DNA of 64,000 nucleotides from Rhodococcus sp. SGAir0479 (GTDB lineage: Bacteria; Actinomycetota; Actinomycetes; Mycobacteriales; Mycobacteriaceae), in NCBI RefSeq assembly GCF_005484805.1, contig NZ_CP039432.1, positions 1,426,001 to 1,490,000 of the forward strand, in the 5' to 3' direction. Every line of letters starts with the position of its first letter. Positions within the stretch are counted from its first letter, which is position 1. A program made the position numbers and the translations under genes. Positions 22,506 through 32,656 of this stretch are shown one piece after another. The notes below the pieces were generated by a model. It was not told the origin of the DNA, ran no database searches, and worked only from the letters and a program-made list of their open reading frames with translations.

Positions 22506-24206
22506 GTGGACCTGACATTGATCGCCGTCGTCGGCGTTTCGAGCATCGTCGCGGTCGCTGCGTTCGCCAAGCGACTCGGACTGGCCGCCCCACTCCTGCT
22601 GGTGGTCGTCGGAATCGGGCTGAGCTTCCTGCCCGCGGTACCGGACGTGGACGTCGAACCCGAACTGATCCTGGCCGTGGTGCTGCCGCCGCTGCTGTAC
22701 TCGGCCGCGGTGTCCATGCCCGCCCAGGACTTCCGACGAAACTTCAAGGCGATCAGCGGGCTCGCGGTGTTGCTGGTGGTGGTCACCACCGCCGGCACCG
22801 GCGCGCTGTTCCACCTGCTGATCCCCGACCTGGGCTGGGCCACCGCGTTCGCGCTCGGCGCCGTGGTCAGTCCCACCGATGCCGTGGCGGCGACGTCGGT
22901 CGGTCGCAAGCTCGGTCTGCCCTCGCGGCTACTGACGGTGCTCGAGGGGGAGGGGCTGGTCAACGACGCGTCGGCGCTCGTGCTGTTGCGCTCGGCGGTG
23001 GCGGCCATGGCCGGCGCCGTGTCGTTGTGGCACGTCGCCGGCGACTTCGTCTGGTCGGTGATCGCCGCGACGGCGATCGGTGCGGTCGTGGGTGTGATCG
23101 GCGTCCGGGTGCGCGGCTGGGTGAACGACACGGTGCTCAACACCGCGCTGTCGTTCGTCGTGCCGTTCGTCGCCTTCGTCCCGGCCGAGGACCTCGGCGC
23201 CTCCGGTGTGCTCGCGGTCGTGGTGTGCGGACTGGTGACCGGGCACCTCGCCCCGCGGTACCTCGAGGCCGAGCACCGGATCGGCGAGGAGATGAACTGG
23301 CACACGGTCGCGTTCCTGCTCGAGTCCGCGATCTTCCTGATCATGGGGCTCAGCCTCGAGCACCTGATCGACGAGGTGCAGGACTCCGGCCTGTCGGTGG
23401 GCGAGGCCGTGCTGTACGGCTTCATCGCCTCGGCCTTCGTGATCGCGGCCCGCATGATCTTCGTGATTCCGCTGGTCGCGGTGCTCAAGCGCGACGAGCG
23501 ACGGGCCGCGGCGCGGCTGCCGTACCTCGAACGGTGGCAGGACCGCCTCGGCCGCCCGGGCGCCGTCGAGGGATTGAGCTCCCGGCGCCGATTCCACATC
23601 GAGCGCCGCGTCAACCGGGCCAGCGCCGACGCCGACTTCCTGCTGTCCGAGAAGCTCGGCTGGCGCGGCGGAATCGTGCTGGCCTGGTCGGGCATGCGCG
23701 GGGCGATCACGCTGGCCGCCGCCCAGACGCTGCCGGCGGACACGCCCTATCGTGCCGAGTTGATCCTGATCGCGTTCGTCGTCGCGGTGACCACGCTGCT
23801 GCTGCAGGGATCCACCCTGCCCCGGGTGATCCGGTGGGTGAAGATTCCGGGCGACGACGAGAACCGGCTCCGGTCCCAGTACGACGACCTGCTCGACGAG
23901 ATGGTCGAGGCGGCCGAGGAGGTGCTCGCCGGCGCCGACGACCCGGCGCTGGTGTCGCGGGTGCGGGCGGACGGGCTGGTGGGACGCCGCGCCGATCGGG
24001 CCCGCGCGCAACGCGATCCCGACAACGACGTGCGGCGGGACGAGTACCTGCGGCTGCGGCTGGCGTCCATCGCCGCGGAGCGACGGGCGTTGCTCGACGC
24101 CCGCTCGTCCGGGGCGTACAGCTCGAGCACCCTTCTGGCCGCCCAGCGCATGCTCGACGTCGAGGAGGCCCGCCTCCAGCAGCTCCAGGAGTCGACGGGC
24201 CGCTAG
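22506..24206 (+). CDS. Na+/H+ (or K+/H+) antiporter, CPA1 family
   Basis: A 566-residue membrane exchanger. About 12 hydrophobic helices fill residues 3-440, followed by a cytoplasmic tail of about 120 charged residues. The transport core shows GAVVSPTDAVAATSV and EGEGLVNDASALVL, the Asp and Asn-Asp signature of electroneutral CPA1 exchangers. The segment GMRGAITLAAAQTLP near 400 is also typical. GTG 22506 has TAGGAC 4 nt upstream. It is related to the YjcE/NhaP-like proteins of mycobacteria. Ion selectivity and direction cannot be assigned. It starts 92 nt after ppc with no visible terminator, so some read-through is possible. Confidence 0.9.
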   Translation: MDLTLIAVVGVSSIVAVAAFAKRLGLAAPLLLVVVGIGLSFLPAVPDVDVEPELILAVVLPPLLYSAAVSMPAQDFRRNFKAISGLAVLLVVVTTAGTGALFHLLIPDLGWATAFALGAVVSPTDAVAATSVGRKLGLPSRLLTVLEGEGLVNDASALVLLRSAVAAMAGAVSLWHVAGDFVWSVIAATAIGAVVGVIGVRVRGWVNDTVLNTALSFVVPFVAFVPAEDLGASGVLAVVVCGLVTGHLAPRYLEAEHRIGEEMNWHTVAFLLESAIFLIMGLSLEHLIDEVQDSGLSVGEAVLYGFIASAFVIAARMIFVIPLVAVLKRDERRAAARLPYLERWQDRLGRPGAVEGLSSRRRFHIERRVNRASADADFLLSEKLGWRGGIVLAWSGMRGAITLAAAQTLPADTPYRAELILIAFVVAVTTLLLQGSTLPRVIRWVKIPGDDENRLRSQYDDLLDEMVEAAEEVLAGADDPALVSRVRADGLVGRRADRARAQRDPDNDVRRDEYLRLRLASIAAERRALLDARSSGAYSSSTLLAAQRMLDVEEARLQQLQESTGR

Positions 24207-24213
24207 CGCGGCG

Positions 24214-24669
24214 TCAGTCCGTCGCCGCCGGGAACAGCAGCGGCGTGACGGTGCCCAGACCGTCCTCACCCTCGACGCGCCAGGGCACCGGTGAGCGGCC
24301 CTCACCGACCCGCGTCCACAGCACCGTGAGCCATGCGGCGGCGGCGTCGACGACGGCATCCTCGACGCCGAAGGGCGCGTCGTGCCCCCAACGCGGGACG
24401 TCGGGCTCGACCCCGTCCTCGGTGTAGACGATGCCGAAGAGGTGCCGGTGCGCGTCGATGGGTTTGTTGATCGCGAAGTAGTCGGGGCCCTCGAGCCGGA
24501 CCCACACGTCGAACGTGCCCTCGCCGTCCTGGTCGGGGAACACGTCGATGCACAGTTCGGTGGCCGCCGCCGGCAGCGCGTCGACGATCGCGGAGAGCTT
24601 GCCGGCCGCGGCGTCGGTGTACCGATCCAGGACGGCCGCGAGCGCCGACAGGTACTCATCGCGATTCAC
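24214..24669 (-). CDS. Hypothetical cytoplasmic protein (possibly DUF6389 family)
   Basis: A 151-residue acidic soluble protein with no signal or membrane segment. It begins MNRDEYLSALAAVLDRYTDAAAGKL and has a tryptophan-rich C-terminal half (PRWGHDAPFGVE, AAAWLTVLWTRVGEG). I associate this pattern tentatively with the uncharacterised DUF6389 family. It converges with the antiporter gene, separated by 7 nt. No function is suggested by its residues or neighbours. Confidence 0.7.
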   Translation of the reverse strand: MNRDEYLSALAAVLDRYTDAAAGKLSAIVDALPAAATELCIDVFPDQDGEGTFDVWVRLEGPDYFAINKPIDAHRHLFGIVYTEDGVEPDVPRWGHDAPFGVEDAVVDAAAAWLTVLWTRVGEGRSPVPWRVEGEDGLGTVTPLLFPAATD

Positions 24670-24781
24670 GAGGGCAGCGTACCGTCCGGTCGCGGGCGAG
24701 GGGGCGGGGGAACCGAACGCCCGCCCACCACGTCCTACTCATCGAACGGCGCCGAGCAGCGCGCCGAGGGGGAGGGAAACG

Positions 24782-24961
24782 ATGGGGACAAAGCGTTATC
24801 GGCGGGGAGCGGTGTTCGGTACGGTCACCACACGCGGGCCCCGCTGCAGTGCGCGGCTGGCAGCGGGGTGTCGGCCACGAAAGCCGTTGTCCGACATCGC
24901 CGAGACACCGCAGGCGGCGCCGGCGGTCGAACGGGCCGACGAGTCCGGCCGGCCCGAGTGA
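24782..24961 (+). CDS. Possible small protein, 59 residues
   Basis: The roughly 300-nt stretch between the hypothetical gene and pgl holds one candidate: ATG 24782 preceded by GGGGAGGG about 5 nt upstream. It encodes a basic, Arg-rich peptide starting MGTKRYRRGAVFGTV. It has no recognisable domain and its codon positions show weaker GC bias than the neighbours. It converges with pgl, ending 9 nt from it. The good ribosome-binding site is the main argument; it may not be a gene. Nothing else was recognised in this stretch. Confidence 0.25.
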   Translation: MGTKRYRRGAVFGTVTTRGPRCSARLAAGCRPRKPLSDIAETPQAAPAVERADESGRPE

Positions 24962-24970
24962 CCGGCGGCG

Positions 24971-25729
24971 TCAGGTGCGGGGGAGGGCGCTCGCCGCGGC
25001 CTCGTCGAGCAGCCAGACGGTCTTCTCGATGCCGCGGGCCCCGGCCGCCGGAATCTCCTCGGCGGCCGCGCCGCCGACCGCCGCCGCCACCGCGTCGGCC
25101 TTCGTCTCACCCGAGACGACCAGCCACACCTCGCGGGCGGACCGCAGCGCCGGCAACGTCAACGTGACGCGCACCGGCGGCGGCTTGGGGGAGTCGAGAA
25201 CCGCCACCGCCAGCTGTTCGTCCTCGCGCACCGCATCCGTATGCGGGAACAGCGAATTGACGTGGCCCTCCCCGCCCATCCCCAGCAGGTGGACGTCGAA
25301 CAGCGGGCCTTCGCGGCCGGCGGCGAACGCGTCGAGGACCTCGGCGTACGCGGCCGCCGTCGTCACCGGGTCGCTGCCGTACGCGCCGTCCGACGCGGCC
25401 ACCACGTGGACGCGGGCAGGATCGACCGGGACGTGGTCGAGCAGCGCTGCGTGCGCCTGCACCTCGTTGCGCTCGGGATCGCCGGTGGGCAGGAACCGCT
25501 CGTCACCGAAGAACACATCGAGTGCCGCCCAGTCGATCGCGCCCGGGTTCTCCCGGACCTGTTCGAGCAGCGCGATGCCCGTGCCACCGCCGGTGAGGAC
25601 CACCGCGGCGGATCCGCGGGCCCGCTGCGCCGCGACGACGGTGTCGACGAACCGCTCGGCCGCCGCGCGCACGAGCGCGTCCGTGTCGGGGAAACGCGCG
25701 ATCTCCTGCTGGGACGTCACGTCAGACAT
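24971..25729 (-). CDS. pgl: 6-phosphogluconolactonase
   Basis: Hydrolyses 6-phosphogluconolactone, the product of glucose-6-phosphate dehydrogenase. The 252-residue protein of the DevB/Pgl type shows VVLTGGGTGIALLEQV, the FFGDERFLPTGDPERNE segment, and LLGMGGEGHVNSLFPH. ATG 25729 overlaps the opcA stop by 8 nt. It is the last gene of the minus-strand pentose phosphate operon tkt-tal-zwf-opcA-pgl. Confidence 0.96.
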   Translation of the reverse strand: MSDVTSQQEIARFPDTDALVRAAAERFVDTVVAAQRARGSAAVVLTGGGTGIALLEQVRENPGAIDWAALDVFFGDERFLPTGDPERNEVQAHAALLDHVPVDPARVHVVAASDGAYGSDPVTTAAAYAEVLDAFAAGREGPLFDVHLLGMGGEGHVNSLFPHTDAVREDEQLAVAVLDSPKPPPVRVTLTLPALRSAREVWLVVSGETKADAVAAAVGGAAAEEIPAAGARGIEKTVWLLDEAAASALPRT

Positions 25730-26645
25730 ATTCCACCTTCGACAGGCCGGTCAGGGCCGCTTCGTAGATCTCGTCGGGATCGAGTCGGCGCAGTTCCTCG
25801 GCGAGGCAGTCGCGGGTCTCGCGCCGGGCCAGCGCCACCAGGGCGTCCGGCTGGCCGGTCCGGGCCAGGGTCGCGGTCGTCTCGGCCTGCGGGCGGCTGA
25901 TCGCGATTCGGTCGTCGTTCGTCAGTTCCAGCTCGACGAACAGCGGGCCGGTCCGCCGCCGGACCGGGCCGTCGATGCGATCGGCCAGCCAGCCCGCGAG
26001 GATGTCCAGGGCCGGCTCGGTCGCGAGCCCGGACACCGTGGCGGACACGATCTGCTCGTGCGGCGGCTGATCGAGCGCCGACGTCAACAGCGCACGCCAG
26101 TACGTGATGCGACTCCACGCCAGGTCCGTGTCACCGGCGGTGTACGAACCCAGGCGGCTCTTGATGGTCGCGGTGGGGTCGTCGGCGCCGGTGGCGTCGG
26201 TGATCCGGCGAATGGCCAACCGGCCCACCGGATCCAGCGCCGGAACGGCGGGGGCGTCGTCCGGCCACCACGCCACGACCGGGGTGTCGGGGAGCAGGAA
26301 CGGGACGACGACGCTGGCCTCGTGGTCGGCGAGCTCGCCGAACACCCGCAGGATCACCACCTCCGACGCGCCGGCGTCACCGCCCACGCGGATCTCCGCG
26401 TCCAGGTGGGTCTCCTCGGTCCGGGACCCGCGGGCGACGACGATGACGCGGCACGGGTGCTCGCGGCTCGCCTCGTTGGCAGCGTCGATGACGTCCTCGG
26501 AGTTCTTGCTCTCGCGCGTGGACACCACGAGCGTCAGCACGCGGCCCAGCGTGACCGCACCGCCGGTCTCGCGCAGCTCGACGAGCTTCTTGTTGACCGC
26601 GCCGGTGGTGGTCGACGGCAACTCGATGATCACGGTCTTCTCCAT
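25722..26645 (-). CDS. opcA: Glucose-6-phosphate dehydrogenase assembly protein OpcA
   Basis: OpcA binds and activates glucose-6-phosphate dehydrogenase; the partner gene zwf lies directly upstream. The 307-residue protein has the usual start (ELPSTTTGAVNKKLVELRE), SREHPCRVIVVARG and the PVVAWWPDDAP motif. ATG 26645 matches the family N-terminus and overlaps the zwf stop by 16 nt, supporting coupled translation and a fixed stoichiometry. A longer reading frame beginning at 26765 is out of keeping with homologues. Confidence 0.94.
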   Translation of the reverse strand: MEKTVIIELPSTTTGAVNKKLVELRETGGAVTLGRVLTLVVSTRESKNSEDVIDAANEASREHPCRVIVVARGSRTEETHLDAEIRVGGDAGASEVVILRVFGELADHEASVVVPFLLPDTPVVAWWPDDAPAVPALDPVGRLAIRRITDATGADDPTATIKSRLGSYTAGDTDLAWSRITYWRALLTSALDQPPHEQIVSATVSGLATEPALDILAGWLADRIDGPVRRRTGPLFVELELTNDDRIAISRPQAETTATLARTGQPDALVALARRETRDCLAEELRRLDPDEIYEAALTGLSKVEYV

Positions 26646-28171
26646 TCCCGACCGGTGCGGCGCATCATCTCCTGCGCCGACGGCGGTCCCCACGTGCCGG
26701 CCTCGTACGGCTCGGGTCTGCCCTGCTTCGCCCAGTGCTCGAGCACCGGGTCGAGGATCTTCCACGACAGCTCGACCTCGGCGTTGACCGGGAACAGCGA
26801 CGGCTCACCGAGCAGCACGTCGAGGATCAGTCGCTCGTACGCCTCGGGAGACGACTCGGTGAACGCCTCGCCGTAGCTGAAGTCCATGTTGACGTCGCGG
26901 ACCTCCATGCTCGACCCCGGCACCTTGGAGCCGAAGCGCATGGTGACGCCCTCGTCGGGCTGGACGCGGATGACGAGCGCGTTCTGGCCGAGTTCCTCGG
27001 TCATGGTCGCGTCGAACGGCAGGTGCGGCGCCCGTTTGAACACCACCGCGATCTCGGTGACCCTGCGGCCCAACCGTTTTCCGGTCCGCAGGTAGAACGG
27101 CACACCGGCCCAACGGCGGGTGTCCACCTCGAGGGTGATCGCCGCGTAGGTCTCGGTGGTGGAGTCCTGCGCGAACCCCTCCTCCTCGTGCAGCCCGACG
27201 ACCTTGAGCCCGCCCTGCCAGCCGCCCGCGTACTGACCGCGCGCGGTGGTCTCGTCGAGGGGCTCGGCGAGCCGCGTCGCCGACAGCACCTTGATCTTCT
27301 CGGCCTGCAGCTCGGACGGCTCGAAGCTGACCGGCTCCTCCATTGCCGTGAAGGCGAGCAACTGCAGCAGGTGGTTCTGGATGACGTCGCGGGCGGCGCC
27401 GATCCCGTCGTAGTACCCGGCGCGACCCCCGAGGCCGATGTCCTCGGCCATCGTGATCTGCACGTGGTCGACGTAGTGCGCGTTCCAGATCGGGTCGAAC
27501 AACTGGTTCGCGAACCGCAGCGCCAGGATGTTCTGCACCGTCTCCTTGCCCAGGTAGTGGTCGATGCGGAACACCCGGTCCTCGGGGAACACGTCGTTGA
27601 CCACCGCGTTGAGCTCGCGGGCGCTCGCCAGGTCGTGGCCGAACGGCTTCTCGATCACCACGCGGCGCCACTGCCCGTCGGCGGACTTCGCCAGACCCGA
27701 CTTCGACAGCTGCTCGCACACGGTCGGGAACTGGGCGGGTGGGATCGACAGGTAGAACGCGTGATTGCCGCGGGTGCCGCGCTCCCGGTCGAGCGTCGCG
27801 AGCGTGTTCGCCAGCTCGGTGAACGCGGCCTCGTCGTCGAAGCTGCCCTGCACGAAGCGGATGCCCTTCGACAACTGCTCCCACACGTCCTCACGGAACG
27901 GGGTGCGCGAGTGTTCGCGCACCGCGTCGTGGACGACCTGGCCGAAGTCCTGGTCCGCCCAGTCGCGCCGAGCGAAACCGACCAGAGCGAACCCGGGCGG
28001 CAACAACCCCCGGTTGGCGAGGTCGTACACCGCCGGCATCAGCTTCTTGCGCGCCAGGTCACCGGTGACGCCGAAGATCACCAGGCCGCAGGGGCCGGCG
28101 ATGCGAGGCAGTCGCCGGTCCCTGCCGTCCCGAAGTGGGTTGATCCAACGGTCCGCCGCGGGTTCGCTCAC
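26630..28171 (-). CDS. zwf: Glucose-6-phosphate 1-dehydrogenase
   Basis: Oxidises glucose 6-phosphate to the lactone and supplies NADPH. The 513-residue protein shows the nucleotide-binding VIFGVTGDLARKKLMPA, VIEKPFGHDL, the substrate-binding active-site motif RIDHYLGKE and later YLRTGKRL. The start is GTG 28171, 3 nt after the tal stop. It corresponds to mycobacterial zwf2 in the same operon context. Confidence 0.97.
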   Translation of the reverse strand: MSEPAADRWINPLRDGRDRRLPRIAGPCGLVIFGVTGDLARKKLMPAVYDLANRGLLPPGFALVGFARRDWADQDFGQVVHDAVREHSRTPFREDVWEQLSKGIRFVQGSFDDEAAFTELANTLATLDRERGTRGNHAFYLSIPPAQFPTVCEQLSKSGLAKSADGQWRRVVIEKPFGHDLASARELNAVVNDVFPEDRVFRIDHYLGKETVQNILALRFANQLFDPIWNAHYVDHVQITMAEDIGLGGRAGYYDGIGAARDVIQNHLLQLLAFTAMEEPVSFEPSELQAEKIKVLSATRLAEPLDETTARGQYAGGWQGGLKVVGLHEEEGFAQDSTTETYAAITLEVDTRRWAGVPFYLRTGKRLGRRVTEIAVVFKRAPHLPFDATMTEELGQNALVIRVQPDEGVTMRFGSKVPGSSMEVRDVNMDFSYGEAFTESSPEAYERLILDVLLGEPSLFPVNAEVELSWKILDPVLEHWAKQGRPEPYEAGTWGPPSAQEMMRRTGREWRRP

Positions 28172-28174
28172 GGA

Positions 28175-29296
28175 TCAGCTCTTCTGGCCGGCGGCACGCA
28201 GCTGCTCGGCGGTGGCCTCGAGCAGCTCGTTCCACGCCACCTCGAACTTGTCGACGCCTTCCTTCTCGAGGACGACGAAGACGTCCGTCAGGTCCACGCC
28301 CACGGCGGCCAACTCGTCGAAGACCTGCTTCGACTCGGCGGCGGTGCCCGTGACGGTGTCCCCGGTGACCTCGCCGTGGTCGGCGAAGGCCTCGAGCGTC
28401 GCCTCGGGCATCGTGTTCACGGTGTCCGCGGCGACCAGCTCGGAGACGTACAGGGTGTCGGGGTACTCCGGGTTCTTCACCCCGGTCGACGCCCACAGCG
28501 GACGCTGCACGTGGGCGCCCGCCTCCGCCAGCGCGCGGAACCGCTCGCCGGCGAACACCTCCAGGTAGGCGTCGTACGCCAGCCGGGCGTTCGCCAGTGC
28601 CGCGCGACCGCGCAGCGCCAACGCCTCGGGCGTACCGATCTTCTCGAGCCGCTTGTCGATCTCGGTGTCCACGCGGGAGACGAAGAACGAGGCCACCGAG
28701 TGCAGCCGGGACAGGTCGTGACCGGCGGACTTCGCCGCCTCCAAGCCCGCGAGGTAGGCGTCCATCACCTTGCGGTAGCGCTCGACCGAGAAGATCAGCG
28801 TGACGTTGACGCTGATGCCCTCGCCGAGCACCTTCGTGATCGCGGGCAGCCCGGCCTCGGTCGCGGGAATCTTGATGAACAGATTCGGGCGGTCGACGAT
28901 CTTCCACAGCTCCACGGCCTGCGCGGCGGTGCGGTCGGCGTCGTGGGCCATCCGCGGATCGACCTCGATCGACACGCGGCCGTCCTTGCCGCCGCTGGCC
29001 TCGTACGATCCGGCGAGGATGTCGCACGCGGCCCGCACGTCGTCGGTGGTGACGGTACGGATCGCCGCCTCGACGTCCGCGCCCTGCGCGGCGAGCTCCC
29101 GCACCTGCGCGTCGTAGACGTGGCCCTTGCTCAGCGCGGCCTGGAAGATCGACGGGTTGGTGGTGACACCCACCACGCTGCGGGTGTTGATCAGCTCGGC
29201 GAGATTGCCCAGCTGGATGCGGTCGCGGGAGAGGTCGTCCAGCCAGACGGACACCCCGGCCTCGGACAGCTTCTGCAGATTCGGGTTCTGAGTCAT
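28175..29296 (-). CDS. tal: Transaldolase
   Basis: Moves a three-carbon unit between sugar phosphates in the non-oxidative pentose phosphate pathway. The 373-residue protein is of the long actinobacterial type, with [27 protein letters not shown], the Schiff-base lysine in [11 protein letters not shown], and [17 protein letters not shown] 29296 gives the usual MTQNPNL start. ATG 29308, four codons earlier, overlaps the tkt stop as ATGA and is the alternative. Confidence 0.96.
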   Translation of the reverse strand: MTQNPNLQKLSEAGVSVWLDDLSRDRIQLGNLAELINTRSVVGVTTNPSIFQAALSKGHVYDAQVRELAAQGADVEAAIRTVTTDDVRAACDILAGSYEASGGKDGRVSIEVDPRMAHDADRTAAQAVELWKIVDRPNLFIKIPATEAGLPAITKVLGEGISVNVTLIFSVERYRKVMDAYLAGLEAAKSAGHDLSRLHSVASFFVSRVDTEIDKRLEKIGTPEALALRGRAALANARLAYDAYLEVFAGERFRALAEAGAHVQRPLWASTGVKNPEYPDTLYVSELVAADTVNTMPEATLEAFADHGEVTGDTVTGTAAESKQVFDELAAVGVDLTDVFVVLEKEGVDKFEVAWNELLEATAEQLRAAGQKS

Positions 29297-29304
29297 CGGG
29301 TACA

Positions 29305-31413
29305 TCATCCCTTCACTCGGGAGAGCGAACGCTGCGCGGCCGCGGTGACGGCTTCGGCGGTGATGCCGAACTCACGGAACAGCGTCTTGAAGTCGGCGGA
29401 CGCGCCGAAGTGATCGATCGAGACGATCTCACCGGCGTCGCCGACGAATCGGTACCACGGCATCGCGGTGCCGGCCTCGACCGCGACGCGGGCCTTGACG
29501 GTCGGGGGGATCACGCCGTCGCGGTACGACTGCTCCTGGGCGTCGAACCACTCGACGCACGGCATCGAGACGACGCGGGTCGGCACACCCTCGGCCTCGA
29601 GGCTCTCGCGGGCCGCGACGGCCAGCTGCAGCTCGGAGCCGGTGGCGATCAGCACGACCTCCGGGGCGCCCGTGGACGCGTCGGCCAGCACGTACCCGCC
29701 GCGCGAGACCCCCTCGTAGCTGGTGCCCTCGAGCACCGGCAGATCCTGCCGGGTCAGGGCCAGACCCGCCGGGGCGCGCGTGGCCTCGTCCGCGCCCTTC
29801 TCGAGCACGGCCCGCCACGCGTGCGCGGTCTCGTTGGCGTCGCCCGGGCGGACGACGTACAGACCCGGGATGGCGCGCAGCGCCGCGAGGTGCTCGATCG
29901 GCTGGTGCGTCGGGCCGTCCTCGCCGAGGCCGATCGAGTCGTGCGTCCAGACGTACGTGACCGGAGTCTTCATGATCGCGGCCAGACGCACCGCCGGGCG
30001 CATGTAGTCGCTGAAGACGAGGAACGTGCCGCCGTACGGGCGGGTCGGGCCGTGCAGCGCGATGCCGTTGAGGATCGAGCCCATCGCGTGCTCGCGGACA
30101 CCGAAGTGCAGGGTCCGGCCGTACGGCTGGGCCGTCCACATGTCGGTGGAGATCGACTCGGGACCGAAGGAGTCCGAGCCCTTGATCGTGGTGTTGTTGC
30201 TCTCGGCGAGATCCGCCGAGCCGCCCCACAGCTCCGGCAGCACCGGGCCGACGGCGTTGAGGACCGCCGCGGACGCCTTGCGGGTGGCCAGGCCCTTGGC
30301 GTCCGGCTCCCACGTCGGCAGCGCCTCGGCCCACCCCTCGGGCAGGTCCCGGCCGGTCAGGCGGTCGAGCAGCTTCTTGCCCTCGGGCGCGCGCTGCACC
30401 CACTCGTCGTAGGCCTGCTGCCACTCCTTGTGGGCCTGCACGCCACGGTCGATCGCCTTGCGGGTGTGCGCGATCACCGCGTCGGCGACCTCGAACGTCT
30501 GCTCGGGATCGAAACCGAGGGCCTCCTTGACGGCGGCCACCTCGTCCGCGCCGAGTGCGGCGCCGTGCGCGGCGCCGGTGTTCATCTTGTTGGGCGCCGG
30601 GTAACCGATGATGGTCCGCAGCAGCACCAGCGACGGGCGGTCGGTCACCTCGCGGGCGGCCTGCAGCGCCTCCTCGATCGCGACCACGTTCTCGCCGCCC
30701 TCGACGACCTGCACGTGCCAGCCGTACGCCTCGTACCGCTTGGCGACGTCCTCGCCCAGCGCGATCGTCGTGTCGTCCTCGATGGAGATCTTGTTGTCGT
30801 CGTAGATCACCGTCAGGTTGCCCAGCTGCTGCACACCGGCGATCGACGACGCCTCCGAGGTGACGCCCTCCTGGATGTCACCGTCCGACGCGACCACGTA
30901 GATGTGGTGATCGAAGGGGCTCTCGCCGGGAGCTGCGTCCGGGTCGAACAGACCGCGTTCGCGCCGCGCCGCCATCGCCATGCCGACCGCCGACGCGAGG
31001 CCCTGCCCCAGCGGGCCCGTGGTGATCTCCACGCCGCGGGTGTGACCGTGCTCGGGGTGGCCGGGCGTCTTGGAGCCCCACGTGCGCAGCGACTTCAGGT
31101 CGTCGAGCTCGAGGCCGTAGCCGGCGAGGTACAGCTGGATGTAGAGCGTCAGGCTCGAGTGCCCGCACGAGAGCACGAACCGGTCGCGTCCGATCCAGTC
31201 CGCGTCGGCCGGGTCGTGCCGCATGACCCGCTGGAACAGCGTGTACGCGAGCGGTGCAAGACTCATCGCGGTGCCCGGGTGTCCGTTGCCGACCTTCTGG
31301 ACGGCGTCAGCGGCGAGGACGCGGGCGGTGTCGACGGCCTTGGTGTCCAGATCGGTCCAGTCGCTGGGGTGGACCGGTTCGGTGAGGACGCGGATCTCGT
31401 CTGTGATCGACAC
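29305..31413 (-). CDS. tkt: Transketolase
   Basis: Transfers two-carbon units between sugar phosphates using thiamine diphosphate. The 702-residue protein contains [25 protein letters not shown], the diphosphate-binding [10 protein letters not shown], and in the pyrimidine domain [11 protein letters not shown] and [18 protein letters not shown] 31413 ([10 protein letters not shown]) has AGGAG about 10 nt upstream; longer frames to 31509 lack support. It is the first gene of tkt-tal-zwf-opcA-pgl and is divergent from ctaB. Confidence 0.97.
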   Translation of the reverse strand: MSITDEIRVLTEPVHPSDWTDLDTKAVDTARVLAADAVQKVGNGHPGTAMSLAPLAYTLFQRVMRHDPADADWIGRDRFVLSCGHSSLTLYIQLYLAGYGLELDDLKSLRTWGSKTPGHPEHGHTRGVEITTGPLGQGLASAVGMAMAARRERGLFDPDAAPGESPFDHHIYVVASDGDIQEGVTSEASSIAGVQQLGNLTVIYDDNKISIEDDTTIALGEDVAKRYEAYGWHVQVVEGGENVVAIEEALQAAREVTDRPSLVLLRTIIGYPAPNKMNTGAAHGAALGADEVAAVKEALGFDPEQTFEVADAVIAHTRKAIDRGVQAHKEWQQAYDEWVQRAPEGKKLLDRLTGRDLPEGWAEALPTWEPDAKGLATRKASAAVLNAVGPVLPELWGGSADLAESNNTTIKGSDSFGPESISTDMWTAQPYGRTLHFGVREHAMGSILNGIALHGPTRPYGGTFLVFSDYMRPAVRLAAIMKTPVTYVWTHDSIGLGEDGPTHQPIEHLAALRAIPGLYVVRPGDANETAHAWRAVLEKGADEATRAPAGLALTRQDLPVLEGTSYEGVSRGGYVLADASTGAPEVVLIATGSELQLAVAARESLEAEGVPTRVVSMPCVEWFDAQEQSYRDGVIPPTVKARVAVEAGTAMPWYRFVGDAGEIVSIDHFGASADFKTLFREFGITAEAVTAAAQRSLSRVKG

Positions 31414-31490
31414 GGGCAGATGTCTCCTGACATGGTTGTACGTGGAGCCGGAGGGTGCTGTCGGCGCTGGCGGGCCTCTTGTGCGCCTCC

Positions 31491-31496
31491 AGCCTA
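31491..31496 (-). promoter_or_regulatory. Probable -10 element of the tkt-pgl operon
   Basis: The minus strand reads TAGGCT in the divergent tkt-ctaB gap. It would start transcription near 31484 and give a leader of about 70 nt. On the plus strand TACCAT at 31544-31549 is the best -10 candidate for ctaB. Confidence 0.45.
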
Positions 31497-31606
31497 GTGT
31501 GCCGCCCAATTCGGGTCGATTCGGTTGCCGGGTGACCGGCGTCTACCATCGGTTGTAGTAGTGCAGTAGGCAGCGAGGATGTAGTCGCGTGGGGCAAGGA
31601 GAAAGC

Positions 31607-32602
31607 GTGCGTACAGGGCATAGGCCGAGCGGACACGGCTTCGGCAGCCCGGGCGACGCATCCGCTTCCGAATCGAAGGCTGTGCGGGACACCTCCACGG
31701 CGTGGGGCCGGGTCACCGCACGGGTCCTGGCGTATGTCGCGCTGACGAAGCCGCGCGTCATCGAGTTGTTGCTGGTGGCGACGATCCCCGCGATGCTGCT
31801 CGCCGATCGCGGGCACATCGATCTCGTCCTCATCCTGAGCACGCTCTTCGGCGGCTGGATGGGCGCCGCGAGCGCGAACTCGCTCAACTGCGTCGTCGAC
31901 GCCGACATCGACAAGGTGATGAAGCGCACAGCGCTGCGTCCGCTCGCGCGGCAGGCGGTGCCCACGCGGAACGCGTTCGTGTTCGGTATGACGCTCGGAA
32001 TCGCGTCGTTCGCCTGGCTGTGGTGGCGCGCGAATCTGCTGGCCGGCTTCCTGGTGGTGCTGACCATCGCGTTCTACGTCCTCGTGTACACGATGGTGCT
32101 CAAGCGCCGGACGTGGCAGAACGTGATCTGGGGCGGCGCGGCCGGCTGCATGCCCGTCATGGTCGGCTGGGCCGCCGTCACCGGTTCGCTCAGCTGGGAG
32201 CCGGTCGTCCTGTTCCTGATCATCTTCTTCTGGACGCCGCCGCACACGTGGGCGCTCGCGATGCGCTACAAGGAGGACTACAAGGCCGCGGGTGTCCCGA
32301 TGCTCCCGGTCATCGCCTCCGAGACGCACGTGACCAAGCAGATCGTCATCTACACGTGGGCCACGGTCCTCGCGTCGCTCGCGCTGGTGCCGGCCGCCGG
32401 ATGGATCTACGCGATCGTCACGCTGCTCGCCGGCGCCTGGTTCCTGTTCGTCGCGCACCAGCTGAACCACAGCGTCCGCAACGGCGGCTCGGTCAAGCCG
32501 CTCAAGCTGTTCCTGCAGTCCAACAACTACCTCGCGGTCGTGTGCTGCGGCCTCGCGGTGGACTCGGTCCTCGGCTGGAGCACGATCGCCGGCTACTTCT
32601 GA
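31607..32602 (+). CDS. ctaB: Protoheme IX farnesyltransferase (heme O synthase)
   Basis: Adds a farnesyl group to heme b to make heme O for aa3-type cytochrome oxidase, at the membrane. The 331-residue UbiA-family protein has about nine membrane helices. Both Asp-rich prenyl-binding regions are present: [20 protein letters not shown] and [17 protein letters not shown] 31607 has AAGGAG 6 nt upstream; GTG 31589 would add six residues and overlap that ribosome-binding site. The partner ctaA lies 1.5 kb away on the other strand. Confidence 0.95.
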   Translation: MRTGHRPSGHGFGSPGDASASESKAVRDTSTAWGRVTARVLAYVALTKPRVIELLLVATIPAMLLADRGHIDLVLILSTLFGGWMGAASANSLNCVVDADIDKVMKRTALRPLARQAVPTRNAFVFGMTLGIASFAWLWWRANLLAGFLVVLTIAFYVLVYTMVLKRRTWQNVIWGGAAGCMPVMVGWAAVTGSLSWEPVVLFLIIFFWTPPHTWALAMRYKEDYKAAGVPMLPVIASETHVTKQIVIYTWATVLASLALVPAAGWIYAIVTLLAGAWFLFVAHQLNHSVRNGGSVKPLKLFLQSNNYLAVVCCGLAVDSVLGWSTIAGYF

Positions 32603-32610
32603 CCTGCGCA

Positions 32611-32652
32611 GTGACGAGGGCCCCGGTCGGATTCGACCGGGGCCCTCGTCAC
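32611..32652. terminator. Bidirectional terminator between ctaB and qor
   Basis: A perfect 18-bp stem (left arm GTGACGAGGGCCCCGGTC, 32611-32628; right arm 32635-32652), extendable by one more G-C pair, closes on a short loop. It lies between convergent genes, 9 nt after the ctaB stop. Confidence 0.9.
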
Positions 32653-32656
32653 GTCT

